The notes beneath the pieces are model-generated. The model was not told the DNA's origin, did no database searches, and was given only the letters and a program-made list of their open reading frames with translations. Of a stretch of DNA of 64,000 bases, positions 1-12,300 are shown one piece after another; positions within the stretch are counted from its first letter, which is position 1, and every line of letters starts with the position of its first letter. Made by a program: the position numbers and the translations under genes. The stretch is from Cristatella mucedo (Eukaryota; Bryozoa; Phylactolaemata; Cristatellidae): the NCBI GenBank assembly GCA_009760855.2, contig WPIO01000041.1, forward strand, positions 1,936,001 to 2,000,000, in the 5' to 3' direction.

Positions 1-114
1 AGAGGCTGTTTAATCAGCTAGGATTTGTTTATTTATTTAAACGCCAACGATGGGCAGTAATTGCAATGCTGCTGAACAACCGACAGCCTGGACTGCTTGC
101 TCCTTGGGTCTGAG

Positions 115-268
115 CCAGGAGGAGGTAACCTGCTTGCTCATCGCGACCTCGGGGGTCGACATTCGAGTCCTGCAGTGGGCGATCCTCCATTGTCCGCTGT
201 GCAAGCAGTGGTTATAGTCGTAAAAGCGACTCTGCTTCTATTAAATGAGGCTGTGAAATCAGCTTACC
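115..268 (+). mobile_element. SINE-A copy, diverged
   Basis: The copy reads from the tRNA-like B-box region (cattcgagtcctgcagtgggcgat) through the body to 'gaggctgtgaaatcagctta', which matches the better preserved copy at 54392-54562. Bases 1-27 are the 3' end of another SINE-A copy on the same strand. Confidence 0.75.
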
Positions 269-301
269 TTTTTTGTAGCTGGTGCTCCTAGAGTAACTCA
301 C

Positions 302-530
302 ATATCGTATAATCTGTGAGCTGCAATCTAGCTTGCCGACCCTTGCCTCTGCTGCCAGCACGGGCTGTTGATTTGCCTGGCATTCGTCGACAGAAAGTAA
401 AGTGTCATCGTAACTAGGATACTCGAAAATTCGTTTCACTTTCCATAGCCTGATGCCTTCACAATTGCCCGAGAGTGTGATCGTTATCTTTGAGTTTGGC
501 TCATAGCGATCATGATTCTGTGTTTCATTT
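302..530 (-). CDS. candidate internal exon, unknown protein
   Basis: An open frame of 76 codons on the minus strand is bounded by a plausible splice acceptor (ttccttgcccag, ending at 531) and a donor (GTGAGT, 301-296). It enters with one base finishing a codon and leaves at a codon boundary. The protein is low in repeats and mixed in composition (segments such as GNCEGIRLWKVKRIFEYP and SYDDTLLSVDECQ), unlike the LINE and SINE reading frames around it. I do not recognise the family. No partner exon was found on the minus strand, so this may be one exon of a gene running out of the window, or chance. Confidence 0.33.
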
Positions 531-807
531 CTGGGCAAGGAACAGGCCAGCTCTAAGCAGCCTTGAGCTCTGGTCTACTGTCTTCTCCTCTTGTTTGTGC
601 CCAGAATTTAATGCACCTGGCATCCCACCCAGCGAACTGAAATGGTGTGTACACGCAGGCGCCAGCGCACCCACGTTGCCCCTGCGTATTACTGAGGTAA
701 GGCGCTTATGCTCTCGACGAAGTTCGCTGCATGTCTCGTAGTCCCAGCCATCTTGAGCAGCTACTTCCATGCTTTTCGACTGCCCACCTGACTCAGCTAG
801 AAATAAA

Positions 808-975
808 TAAATACTGGCTGATTTAACAGCCTCTTTTTGTATAGCGACAGAAGGGCCTTTACGACTATCACCACCGCTTGCATTGGCGATGAAGGATCGC
901 CCACTGCAGGATTCGAACCCACGTCCTCGGGGCCGAGGTCGTGCAAAGCAACTGCCTTACCTAGACGGCTCACCC
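808..975 (-). mobile_element. SINE-A copy
   Basis: Read on the minus strand the copy starts with a tRNA-like head (gtgagccgtctagg, B-box gggttcgaatcc) and ends in 'aaaagaggctgttaaatcagc' with an ATTT-rich tail (TATTTATTTATTTC) at 801-815. It abuts a LINE-B fragment. Confidence 0.85.
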
Positions 976-1140
976 TCAGAGAACTCAATCTCTTTCTAGG
1001 CGCTTTGCATTTGTTGCAAAGGAACCGCTATCGAATGGTGAGTGGTATCATGTTTGATAAACAACATGAATAACATGGTTCGGAGTAACATGCACAGCTA
1101 TGCATCTCACTTTCGGTTTGTCGTGTGGTGTGAAGTGTGT
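976..1140 (-). mobile_element. LINE family B 3' fragment
   Basis: Contains the family-B terminal motif in reverse (ctcagagaactcaatctctttctaggcgctttgca) followed by the usual 'ggttcggagtaacatgcacag' segment. There is no coding capacity. Confidence 0.8.
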
Positions 1141-1149
1141 TAGCTACCA

Positions 1150-1275
1150 TTTGAGCACCGAAAGCCGTTCATGCATTGTGTGTGCTGCAGACAACTCTCC
1201 TGCGTAACACCCAGTTAGTCCATGTGGCTTTGTGGAGTTTTAGGCCGAGTTGCACTGCATTACATTATATAAAAA
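1150..1275 (+). mobile_element. LINE family A 3' end, degenerate
   Basis: Matches the family-A terminal region (accgaaagccgtt, ctcctgcgtaacaccca, gtggctttgtggagtt), ending near 'cattacattata'. The rest of 1276-2360 holds short open frames on both strands that I do not regard as genes. Confidence 0.7.
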
Positions 1276-1743
1276 TGAGACTTTTGAATCAGCAGATTTT
1301 TGCTTTGGTTTTGTGGCCTGACCAGTGGCCAAGAGAGCTAAACCACGTGCCTTCTTCTGACTGGAAGCTGGAAGCATTGCTTGTAAACAAACATTCGCGA
1401 GTTTGTGCTATGCAGAACCTTTCCTTGACCCACTAGCGACGCACAGCGACCGATCATCGAGAGTGGCCCGTGTGTACTCACTCACTGCTGTACTGTTTGT
1501 CCCCCTCATTCTGGAACTTCAACCGTTGCTTTGGCATCAATTCGGATCGCAGGAAAAAGAAGCTTCTCAATGTCGAAAAATGCAGGTTTGGCAGGGGAGA
1601 CTTCTCAATGTCGGTCGGAATATTTCCGTCGTTCGGCTTTTTGCGATCAGTTCTTTTTGCAGGACTGCCACACTGGTTGCCATGGTTACGGGTTGAACGT
1701 GGCGGCACGGAAGCTGAACGACGAGCTCGTCGTGCTGTGACCC

Positions 1744-1785
1744 TGACATTCTTCCTAGTTGTTCTCCCAACTAAGAAGAATGTCA
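1744..1785. repeat. inverted repeat (hairpin)
   Basis: Two 18-base arms, TGACATTCTTCCTAGTTG and its near-perfect complement (17 of 18), are separated by six bases. Function is unknown. It could be the core of a small foldback element. Confidence 0.6.
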
Positions 1786-2360
1786 CGAGTCAGAGCTCTT
1801 TAATCTGATACCCACCTGTTGCGCTACTGTGCAAAGTTCTTGAGCCAAAGGCTCTGACCCAGGGTGAACTCTGGGCCATGGGTTTCGCAAAATTGTAGTC
1901 ACCGTATTCGTCAGCTATCACACTTTGTGTGGCCTGTTGGTGCCGTCACTGCTCGTGAGCTTGAGACAACTAGCGGAAGCAGTTCGTTCGGTGGAGGTCA
2001 ATCGGCGGTGTTTCACTCAGCTCAGCTTATCGCACAATATAGTGCTCAGTATCCCTCGACTGCGCAAAGCAAAAGCTCGCTTTTAAATCAAATTATGAAT
2101 ACTTTGCCTATCAATTACTCTCAGTTACTAGTCATGTTTGTTGCGGAGATGGGGCTGAAATTTTTAAGGGAAGTCTCGACCGTCACCACCTTGCCATGCA
2201 TAGGCGGCCATTGTAGGCAGCCAGCAAGCACCCTCCTGGTGGCGTGCCACCCGGTGAGAGCTGACCGCTTGCTTTCGTGACGCTCAGTGACGCTCGGGCT
2301 CTCGCTCGGCCTTCGTCCCTCGTCGTCGGTCGCTGGCAGCTCGTCGCTGGCCCTTTGCAG

Positions 2361-3368
2361 CTGTGTCCTCGCCGGGGGAGAACAAGGAGAACGTACCACT
2401 CCGAGGTGACCTCGCCGCTGACTTCCAGCCACCTGGTTCGGGCGCCTCCTCGCCTGCTGCTACCCCCAACGGCGGTGCGCTGCCCGGGCCGCCCGTGGGA
2501 AGCCTAGCTGGCCAGCAGCAGCAGAGCCTCGGCTTCGGCTGGTCCGGGGCGGCGACGCCAGACGGCACCGCTGGCTGTGGTGACACAGCCGAACAGCAGT
2601 GGTCGCCCATCGTGCCCACGGCTGCCTCCACGCCGGTCGCGCCCAGCCCGCTCGCCTCTGACGCCATGGCTGCCGCCGTAGACTCACTGCTGGATGGCAG
2701 CCTCGGTCTGCCGCCCGCTGCCTGCTACAGTCCGACGTCGCCGAGAGCAGCAGCCGGTGGCGGCGCCGACGTCACCTGCGACTCTGAGCTCGGCCTAGAC
2801 CCCGCGCTGGCAGCCTCTCGCCGCCGCTCGAGCACCCGGAAGCTCAGCTGCGCCGGAAACGGCACGTTCTGCATCGACGACGTTAGCCCAACCCGAAGCA
2901 GAGGCAGCAGCGCAGCTGCCGATTGTCTGAGCGGTGCAGGTCAAGGACGTGACCTTGCCGACTTTGTTTCGACGAACTCGCTGCTGCTGCGAAGGCGGCG
3001 CACATTCGACAAAGCCGACGACACACTGCCGAGTGGTGCAGGCGATGCTGCCCTGCTGCCCAGGTGCAGCCGCGAGGCGCTCGACGCTGACGATGGCGCG
3101 TCAGCGAGAAGACTGCGCAGCAGCAGCAGCGGAAACCGTGCGTGCACATTGGGTGCGGCGCAAGCCTCGCCGGATCTGCCGAAGCAGCGGCTGCAGCACG
3201 GCAGCAGCGTGCCAGGAAGGTCGACCGATGCCGTGGCGGCAGCGGAGGCACGAGCGGACGGCGGAGGAGACGACTGCGGCCTGCTGAGCAGCATGAAGCA
3301 GGAGATGAGCGACAACGAAATGAAGGCTAGCCTGCTGGCCGCTCTGGACCGGAAGGCTGAGCAACGGC
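2361..3368 (+). CDS. NUSAP1: NuSAP-like exon, low-complexity N-terminal region with KEN box
   Basis: The acceptor ccctttgcag ends at 2360 and the donor is C|GTGAGT at 3368/3369. The frame has no ATG before about 2666 and a stop at 2288, so it must be joined to an upstream exon rather than start here. The 336 codons are GC-rich and rich in Ala, Ser, Gly and Pro, with several S/T-P sites (SPIVPT, SPTSPR, VSPTR) that could be CDK targets. The KEN tripeptide is at 2384-2392. The end (MKASLLAALDRKAEQRR) is charged and helical and runs on into the next exon. Confidence 0.75.
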
Positions 3369-6300
3369 GTGAGTGATCGCGTGGCTCGCGGGGGCAGCCC
3401 GCTTCCGTGGCTCCTCGCCGGCGCTCGTTTTTGCCCAGTGAGTTTTTTGTCGGACTGGCGCGAGAGCGATCGGCATCTTGTGACGGTTTCCTGTTCGTCT
3501 TTAGCGTATGGCCTTCGGAGCCCCTGAATAATCTTGCTTTCGATCGACCACCACCACGTGCTGGCTAGTAAAGACGTGCCTAGCTGAACTGCTGCATCAG
3601 TTTCGGGCCTGTTCGTGCCCTCAGGTCCTGTGTGGAAAATAAATTAGCTTAAAGACCGTTGGGCGACAGAAGCTTTAGCTCTGCAGGTCCTAGACTGTGG
3701 AACTCGATTCCACAATTCTTACGCAATGACAACTACTCTCCTACTGCCGACTATGGCTCATCCTTTTCAGCGGTCCTGAGCTGCTACTTCCATACTGCTC
3801 ACTACCTCAACTGCTCTCCTGACTCTGCTATGCTTCCCACTTTCTCTTTGTTTCGTGAGACGAAGTCTGTTGGCCACCGAAAGCCGCTTAGCCTGTGAGT
3901 GGGCTATACAAAACACTCCTGCGTAACACCCACGTGGTCTTTATGACTTTGTGGAGTTACAGAAGGAGATACATGCATATATACATATACATGCATACAT
4001 ACATACATACGTGGCCGGAGCTGCTAGCACGTATTGCTTGCTCACCTCTCGCCGCCTGACTGGTGGTGCTCACCTCTAGAAGCTTGCTCTTTGTGCATGC
4101 TAGCTCGAGGGCCTCTCCTCTCCTGATTAAGCTGCTGCCATTCATTCGCCTAGGCGTCCAATAAAGCGTTGAATAGCCAGTGACAGTTGTTAGGTCAGGC
4201 AGTCGTAAGATTAGCTTCTTCAGTGTGGTGTTCGATCTCATGGTCGGCAGGCTTCTCGAGAATCACCGTCTCTTGGTTTAAGCAAAAACCAGTCAAATCC
4301 TCATCTGCTGCATAGTTTGGGCTAAAATAAATAAATAAATAAAAGTATAAAATCTGAAGCTCTTCCGATTGACATGCATTCGCCGACCTTGGTACTTGCA
4401 ATGCAGTCAGCCCTTGTAGTAGACTATTGGGACGGGACCCATTCTGGTATGTAATCATATTAACTAATTAGATGCTTCAGATATAACGACTGTGTCATGG
4501 ATTGCACTAACACGGGAGATCTGCTGGGTCGACTGTAGGAAGTTGCTCACTGCTAATCAGGACATGCCACCGTTTCTCGCTTTGATGTGGCTGCTTGCTG
4601 TGCTGCTCCGCCCTGGTCCCCTGCAGCAGCCCAAAGGATGCTGCACTTTTCTGAGTTTTTCAGCATTGTCTCTGATAGAAATCTGCTAGTGTGTTAAACA
4701 CGGGCTCGAACTTGTTAGCCTGAATGTTATCATTGCAATCGCAGATGCCTCGGCATGTTATTCATATTGTTTATTCAGCATGCTACCACTAACCATTCGA
4801 TCGTGCTACCTTTGCAGCAAATGTAAAGTGCCTAGAAAGAGATTGAGTTCTCTGAGGGCTCTATATCTAATGTATTATTATTATTACTATTAGTATTGGG
4901 AAGTGCAAGCACCTTATTCCTGGGCGAAGACCTAAAGGTGTGCAAGTTCACTGTGAAGAATGACTAGACGAATTAAAAGCTAGCAAGGGGTCTGCAGACG
5001 AACCGCTTCCCGGTAGTTGCTGATTAACAGCTATGCTCGGAATTATATAAAATAGCGTTTTTGGTCTAGAGTTTTTATCCTTCTCGTCTGACTGTGCCGA
5101 CTAGTCTGCTGTTCCTGCTGCGTCCGGATTCTCGGCGCATTCGCTCGTGACTACCAGTACCTCCTGAGGCCCCTCCCTACCAGTGCTTCGTCTTCCGGTC
5201 ATTGTCTCTCCACCGGGCCCCAGCATCTGTGGCCACTGCTCACAGATGCAATCATCTGCTAGTGCGAAATGTCCTCGCAACTGGTTGCATACTCGAGAAG
5301 CTGGAGTGAGACCAGTGCGAGTGGGTACCAGGACTGTGAGCACTGTCTGGTGCAGTGTCTTTCTGTCTGCTCTGCTGCATCAGAACTAGCACTGCCATGG
5401 ACGGCCATGTTGTATCAGATGGCTCTCTCTCTCTCTCTCACCCCCCCCCCCCGTGTCTATCGCGAATTTGTTTTATTGATTTTACTTTGATTTCCCTCCC
5501 ACCCTTTTATTCCACCAAGAACCCTAACGAGACAGCGCTTATATATAAAACAAAATCAAGTAGCTCCTTACTTCCGTCTCGGCTTGATTATTGTAATTTT
5601 CTTTGGTTGGGCTACCAAAGAAAAAGCCACTAGGCCACTGCAGCAGGCCTTGAATATGGCAGCAAGGCTAATCTTCAAGTCCCAGAGGTTTGACCATGTG
5701 TCTCCTTTGCTTAAAGATTTAGGATAGATGGCCGGTCGACCAACGGATTCAGAGCCAAGTTCTTACGCTGACCCACAAGGCCCGCCACGGCTTGGCTCCT
5801 TTGTACCTAGCTGAACTGCTGCATCAGTTTCAGCCTGTTCGCGCCCTCAGGTCCTGTATGGACAATAAATTAGCTGTTCCATTCTTCCACTTAAAGATCG
5901 TTGGTGACAAGCTTTAGCTCTGCAGGTCCTAGACTGTGGAACTCGCTTCCACAATTCTTGCGAAACGACAACTACTCTCCGGCTGCCGACTATGGCACAT
6001 CTTTGTCAGCGGTCCTGAGCTGCTACTTCCATGCTACTCACTACCTCAACTGCTCTCCTGACTCTGCTATGCTTCCCACTTTCTCTTTGTAGCGTGAGAT
6101 GAATTCTATTGCTATCGAATGAGTACCGAAAGCAGCATAGGCTGTGAGTGCGCTATACAAAACTGTCCTGCGTAACGCCCACATAGTCTTTATGACTTTG
6201 TGGAGTTACAGGTGGAAATATATTACATTACTTTACATATAATAATAATAATAATAATAATGCACTTAATAAAGCGCCCTCAGAGAACTCAGTCTTTTTC

Positions 6301-9300
6301 TAGGTGCTTTACATTTGCTGCAAAGGGATATCTGAGTTCATGAACAGCACTGGGGCTCATGGGGAGGGAGAACGCGGTTGCAGCTGCTGTTCGAGGACCA
6401 TCATAATTAGCATCAAAGCGCATCGAAAATGGCAGCAGTAGCAAAGCCAGCTAGCATCACCACCACCACCCCCTCCCTGCCCACACTGGTGTGTACTGCA
6501 CTGCATTTAGCATTGGGTTGTTTTCTACTGCTCTTTTTGTTGTTTTTTGTAGAAGCCGAGATTGCCGAGAGGCTGGCCAAAGTGCGGGCCGCGCAGGATT
6601 CGGGCGCCAAACAGCTGTTAAAGGATCGTGGAGGAGCCAGCAAAGGCAACACTCCAAGTAAGTTTCGATTTGTTTGGAGTTGCTGCCGACTTTTATGCCT
6701 GAGAGTATCACTGTCGGTAACACCAAAGATCTAATAGAAACAGGGCTTCGTTTGGGTCATTGTGGAGTGCCCGCGCATGTGTGAGCTCGTGTGCCCCAAG
6801 CTAGTTCGTGTGTACGTCTGTGTGCATGCATGCAAGATCACGGGCTTGCAAAAACGCCTCTGTGCAAATGTGCAATTGCATACGGTTGCATAAGTTGCTG
6901 TCGAGAAATCTGATGTTTGTGTATGTGATTGTGTGTGTGCATGTTCTTTGTGCATTTATTCCTACTCTTCTGGTTTGGCTATGCTAGAATGCTGTAAGTT
7001 CGTTCTGTAGCAAGTGGGCTTCTTACACTGCTAGACACACTGAAGTTACCCGAAGCATAAGAAAGTATTTATTGCTAACGCAATAACAAACACCTGTGCT
7101 GTTGGTATGTATGTATTTAGTGTGGCATCGTCCTAGCACATTTCATTATGCCCTCCCTTATTGGAGAGGAATAGAGACTACCTGCTTCGGCTTCATGCTG
7201 TCTTTTCTTCTTTAGCACATTTCAAAGAGCTTGTGTTTTACGGAAAAGGCGAAAACTCGTGGTGAAGGCCAAACACCCGACCTCTGCCGCCTGTCGATAT
7301 TGCTCGATAGCAACTGTATAGGGTTCAAATCAGGCGGCTGGCTGAGCTGCTGTGCTGCTTCCCTAGTACCAAATAAGGATTACTAGCCTGGTACGGGTGT
7401 GGTTTTGATAGGTAGGCTGAAGCCAGAGACTGAAGGGAAAATAAATGAGTGATGCTGCTTGATTGGGAATCAGTGCGTGTCGGCATGAAGTGGTGTGACA
7501 TGGCAACTGCTCGCGCTCACGACAGGCAAGTCTAGCCACCGAGTTTTGCACCAACTGTAAGCGAGTGATTGCATTTGCCGGCATCTGCCTGCTTCCTCAC
7601 CAGGGTACATTTCTCTGCATGTACTTCGGCAACCGACTCGTCCTATGCGCATGCCAGCGATATGAGAATAACTGCAGGACATCTTATGGTGGACGGTCTT
7701 TGCCAAGTTTGACTGCTAAACCTGCCTGCCCTTACATGTTTATTTATGGCCATGAGTGCATGCAAGCCACCTGGTAATTTATCGGGGATAGTAATGCCCT
7801 TTCCGGGAAGTATGGAAGCTCGCTTAAACTTATGATGCCGCCTTCACACTCATTTCACCTGCTTCCTTTGCAGCAACACCTGTAGTCTCCACAAGCCAAG
7901 TCGGCTGCAAGACTTGGCCCCCAAAGATGACCGTACTCGGTGTTCACGTGATCGGCGAGGGCTGAGAGCCTTCAAGGCCTCAAACGCATTTATAAAGGAG
8001 CATCCATAGCTACATAGATTCAAGTGAACATGTCTAGTTACCGGTGTGTACACAAGTGTGACATAGCTGTCGGACCAAGACCATAGTTAACTGTGGCTGA
8101 CTCGTGCTCTGCGCGCTCGTTGACCACGTGACCGCTTTCGAATGTGCCCCCTTTCTTTTCTACATTGTTTACATTAGCAATCTTGGTCACAGTAAATATA
8201 AACGAATGAATGCCGGCAGTTGCTCCTTGCACAGCTTTCCCTCGCCAGAACCACGAATGTGGTGGCACTTTTTCCTCCTTTCAAGCACCATGGGGCAGAC
8301 AACGTTTGCAAACAAATTTACATCAAAGCTTGCCTCTAAACAAAGAGGTTCTGTGGACTGCATGCTTTGCCCGTGATTAACTGCGCTAAGCTCTGCGCAG
8401 CTTCAAGCAGCAGAGTGGCACCGGACATCTGGGAGCGATCACAGCCCCCTCCCTGTAAAGGGGGGCGGGGGTCTGGCGATGTCCCCCAGCTCGTGCAGCA
8501 AGTAGAAAATTGGCCGGCATGGCTAGTCGGTCAGCCATTTGTCAGCTGTAGAGTGCAGTGCCTGGTCAAGGATGCAGCAGCTGGCTGCCCGACCACGTGT
8601 CTGACTCGGCTCACACCTACCAGGCCTGCCAGCGGGGTGTAGCAGCTGCCACCCATGCCTGCCACCCCCAGCTCCCCCCCCCTTGGCTCGGCCTCTGCTG
8701 ACGGTGTATTGGGCTTCTGCGTCCCGATGTCTGTCTACGCCCAAGAAGTCTTCTTTCTTTTGTACACCGCTTGTAGATGGGACATTGCGTGTTCTGTTGC
8801 AGATTTTGCGAGCATCCATGCAAAACATTTTGCCAAGATGGAGTCTATCCAATCATACCTGGCCAGAAAGCGCCAGAAGCTAGAAGATACCAACCTCGTG
8901 CTTGGCCTGTCGTCGCCTCAGCTGCAGAAGTCCTCAGTTGACCGTCAAAAAAATGTGTCGGGTCGGGCTTCGGCGTCCAAGGATGCCAAGGCAATGGCGT
9001 CCGCGTCACACATGGCAACGGCTACCATCACTCCAGGTGTTGTTTTCGCCTTTGGCTCGAAGCAGCCGTCGTCCAATGCAAATGGATCTGCCTTTTCCAG
9101 CAGCTCGTCGTTTCAGCAGCAGTCAGCAGCTTCCAGTGACGCTTCGTCGCGAACTTTGCAGGTGACTTTGCCTCTTTTGCTGTTCTCAAGCTTGTTCGTG
9201 TCTACCAGCTCTGCTCTGACCATTCCACCGCCATAGCCTAAAAAAAAGGAAAAGTAAAAAGTAGAAAAATCAGTACAGCTCAGCTTATATGACAGCCTAG

Positions 9301-12300
9301 TTTTGCATTTAGCGCAGGCAGAAGTGCCATTGCGGCCATCACTTGCAGTGGGCGATAAAAATTGCCTTCTGCAAGACTCGACGCTGTGAACTTCCTTTAG
9401 TGCCCGCTTGTGATGTAATGCCACCCACGCCTCAATATGACTCTTCTTTTCCCGTAGGCCCCCCTCCGGGCAGCCAGCTTCTAGCCGGTCTAGCTCTCTA
9501 GCTCGGCTGCAGCAGAGAGAGGTTGCTGCTAAGGACGACGTTGCATCCCACGATGCCTATCGCGATGCTACGGTGTGATCCCATCGCAGCTACGATGCGA
9601 TACCATCACAGCTACCATTTGATCCCATCGCAGCTACCATGTGATTCCATCGCAGCTACGATGCGATCCCATCGATGCTACGATGCGATCCCATCGATGC
9701 TACGATGCGATCCCATCGAAGCTACGATGCGATCCCATCGAAGCTACGATGCAATCCTATCGCAGCTACGATGCGATCCCATCGCAGCCTGCTTCAAAAG
9801 CCGTCTCCCAAGCCTCTTGGCACTCGAAAATCATCCTCGTGGCGCTCATCGACAGATGCTAGCGGCTGTGTCTCGAGGCTGCCCGTGCCGCATCTTGGCA
9901 TCGCCGCCTGTCGGTAGCCGACCGCTTCACGGCAGCCATGCGCCTTGTTTGCAGGAGCATCGGCTCGGTGGCGGCGCTCGCATCGTCAAGCCCGTTCGAG
10001 GCGGAGCTGCGCACGTGGCTCGCGGTTTGGCGAGAGCGGCTGGTTCAGGCTCGGTCGTGACGATCAACAAGACGTCAGCAGCTCAGCATTCGGTCCGGCC
10101 GTCGTCTGCTTGCCCGCCTGCTCAAAAGCGTCCAGGCATGGGCGGTGAGCGGCAGCACCGGCTTGCACTCCTTGCACTCATCCTTGACAGCCATTGCATT
10201 GCTGCATCGCCAGCAATGCTGCGAATCCTGGCACGCCGCTATCATTGAGACCTCCATAGAATCGTGTGGCAATGCAAATGACTCGGCCTCAACCCCCTAG
10301 AGGGTGTAGGGGCGCTCACCGTAGCAATTTACGTGGAGAAACAGGCCCCTGCATTCGCAGATGACGACCCAACTGGTGCTGGGTGCACCCGCCGACCAGA
10401 GACGCGATTTGCCACTTGCGTGCAGCTGTGCAGGTGCCGCCTGCTGGCCACCGCTAGATGCAGCAGCGTGCTCCGAACGATCGTCGTTGAAGTAAAACTT
10501 GCTCCGCTGTTCCAGGTGCCTGGATGCCGTCGAGCTCAGCTGGCCGTAGCAGGCCGGGCCATTCTTTGCAGCCTAAAAGCTCGGCAGCCGCAGCCAAGCA
10601 GTCTCTCTTTGGCGAGGGTGCGGCAGCTGCAAGTCGGACGACGTCCACAACCGGCATTGCTTCATCGGGTGCGTGTCATCCCGGCAAGAAAGCATGCGGC
10701 ATGTAGCTAGCATTGCCTTTTGCCTCCACCTTGCTTTAAGATACTGAGTAAGGATTCCTTTTTCTATTTTTTTAATTCCATTAGAGATAATAATAGATTT
10801 AATCCCATTGGAGATCATAATAGATTTAATCCCATTGGAGATCATAATAGATTTAATCCCATTGGAGATAATAAGAGTAGATTGTTTATAATGATAATAA
10901 TAGTAATAATAGAACACTTGATAAAGCACTCTCAGAGAACTGAATCTCTTCCTAGGCACTTTACATTTGTTGCAAAGGAAGGACGATTGAGTGGTTAGTA
11001 GTAGCATGCTCAATCAACAACAGCAATAACATGTTTAGGGGTGATATGCACAGGGTCAGCATGCAAGTGTGGTTAGTGGCACCATGCACAGTGTCAGTAC
11101 ACATAGACACATAAAGGACAGATCACAGGGACCCACTAAATGCTATCATAAATAGATGCGTTTTAGTTTCATTTTAAATGTGGACAAGTCAGGAGATGTC
11201 GTGACGGAAATCGGGAGTGAGTTCCAGGCTCTGGAAGCATACGAACTAAAGGCACTGCCTCCAAAAGATTTGAGATTTGCACGAGGTATGGGTAAACGGT
11301 TAGATTCCGAAAAGCAGGTGGTACGATGCTTAGCCTGGTCGGGATGTAGATCCAATAGCGGGACCCAAATGAAGGGACTTAAAAGTCAGCGACAAAACCT
11401 ATAAGTTGCTTGACTGAGAGCCAGTGCAGGTCGGCAAGAAGTGTTGTGATGTGGCAACTGCGACTCTCACGACAGACAAGCCTAGCTGCAGAGTTTTGCA
11501 CCAGCTGTAAGTGCCTGATTGCACATGCCGCAAGGCCAGCAAGCATTGGGTTAGAGAAGTCACAAACGGGCGGGGTGTCACAAATGTCACTGGCGGTATG
11601 TTGCAAATGCATGGACCAACTTAGATGCGGTATACCTATCTAAATAAGCCTGAATTTTAGCAATATTATGTAGCTATAAGTAAGTAGACTTGACTGTGGA
11701 GCTAATGTGATATGACACCTAGATTTTGTGCAGATTCAACAGATGTGCTGGCAGAGCCGATTTTGAGCCTTTCAATTTCTGAATCACACTTGGTTTACCC
11801 ACAACTAGTAAGTTAGTTTTATCAGCATTCGATTTAAGAAAGTTTGTTGCCATCCTTTTGCTGATGTCATCAATACATGCAGCAAGGGAGTTGAGAGAAT
11901 TCGACGTGCTGGAGGGCTGGGAGGGATCAAAGCAAAGGTACAGCTGAATGTCATCAGTAGAATCAGCAGTGAAAGCCTCGATTGATGTTCAGTGTATGAC
12001 CGAGCATCAGGCATGTTACTATGACAAGTTTTCTCGTTTGTTAGTGCGTTCGACTATGACTTGTAGGATGTGCTGTCGACCGAGCATCGAGCATCCTAAA
12101 TACGACGTTCACCATTTCCCGGGGAGCATTCGATCCACAGCAAACCGGTCACGTCAAAAACGCTGCTGTTGCTTGTGAGCAACCTTGCGGCGGGCCTGCT
12201 AAGCCCACCGATGTCTACAAGAAGCCAGTCCTGAAGACAAGGTAGAGTCGTACACACTGTGTCGTTTGTACCTGTTCGTTTGTCTTTCTTTCCTTTGCTG

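Noticed and set aside
1470-1808. 112-codon plus-strand frame ending in a hydrophobic stretch.
   Set aside because: It runs through an inverted repeat, has competing open frames on both strands and no recognisable similarity.
1864-2280. 138-codon plus-strand frame just upstream of the NuSAP exon, considered as a possible SAP-domain exon.
   Set aside because: It shows no SAP-domain pattern (no L-x2-L-x5-G-L arrangement), and its frame does not connect to the acceptor at 2360.
2883-3364. Several overlapping frames on both strands.
   Set aside because: They are shadows of the GC-rich NuSAP exon 2361-3368.
9523-10248. A single 241-codon plus-strand frame.
   Set aside because: It strings together the minisatellite, intron sequence and one NuSAP exon (9955-10144). 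Splice sites support only the exon.
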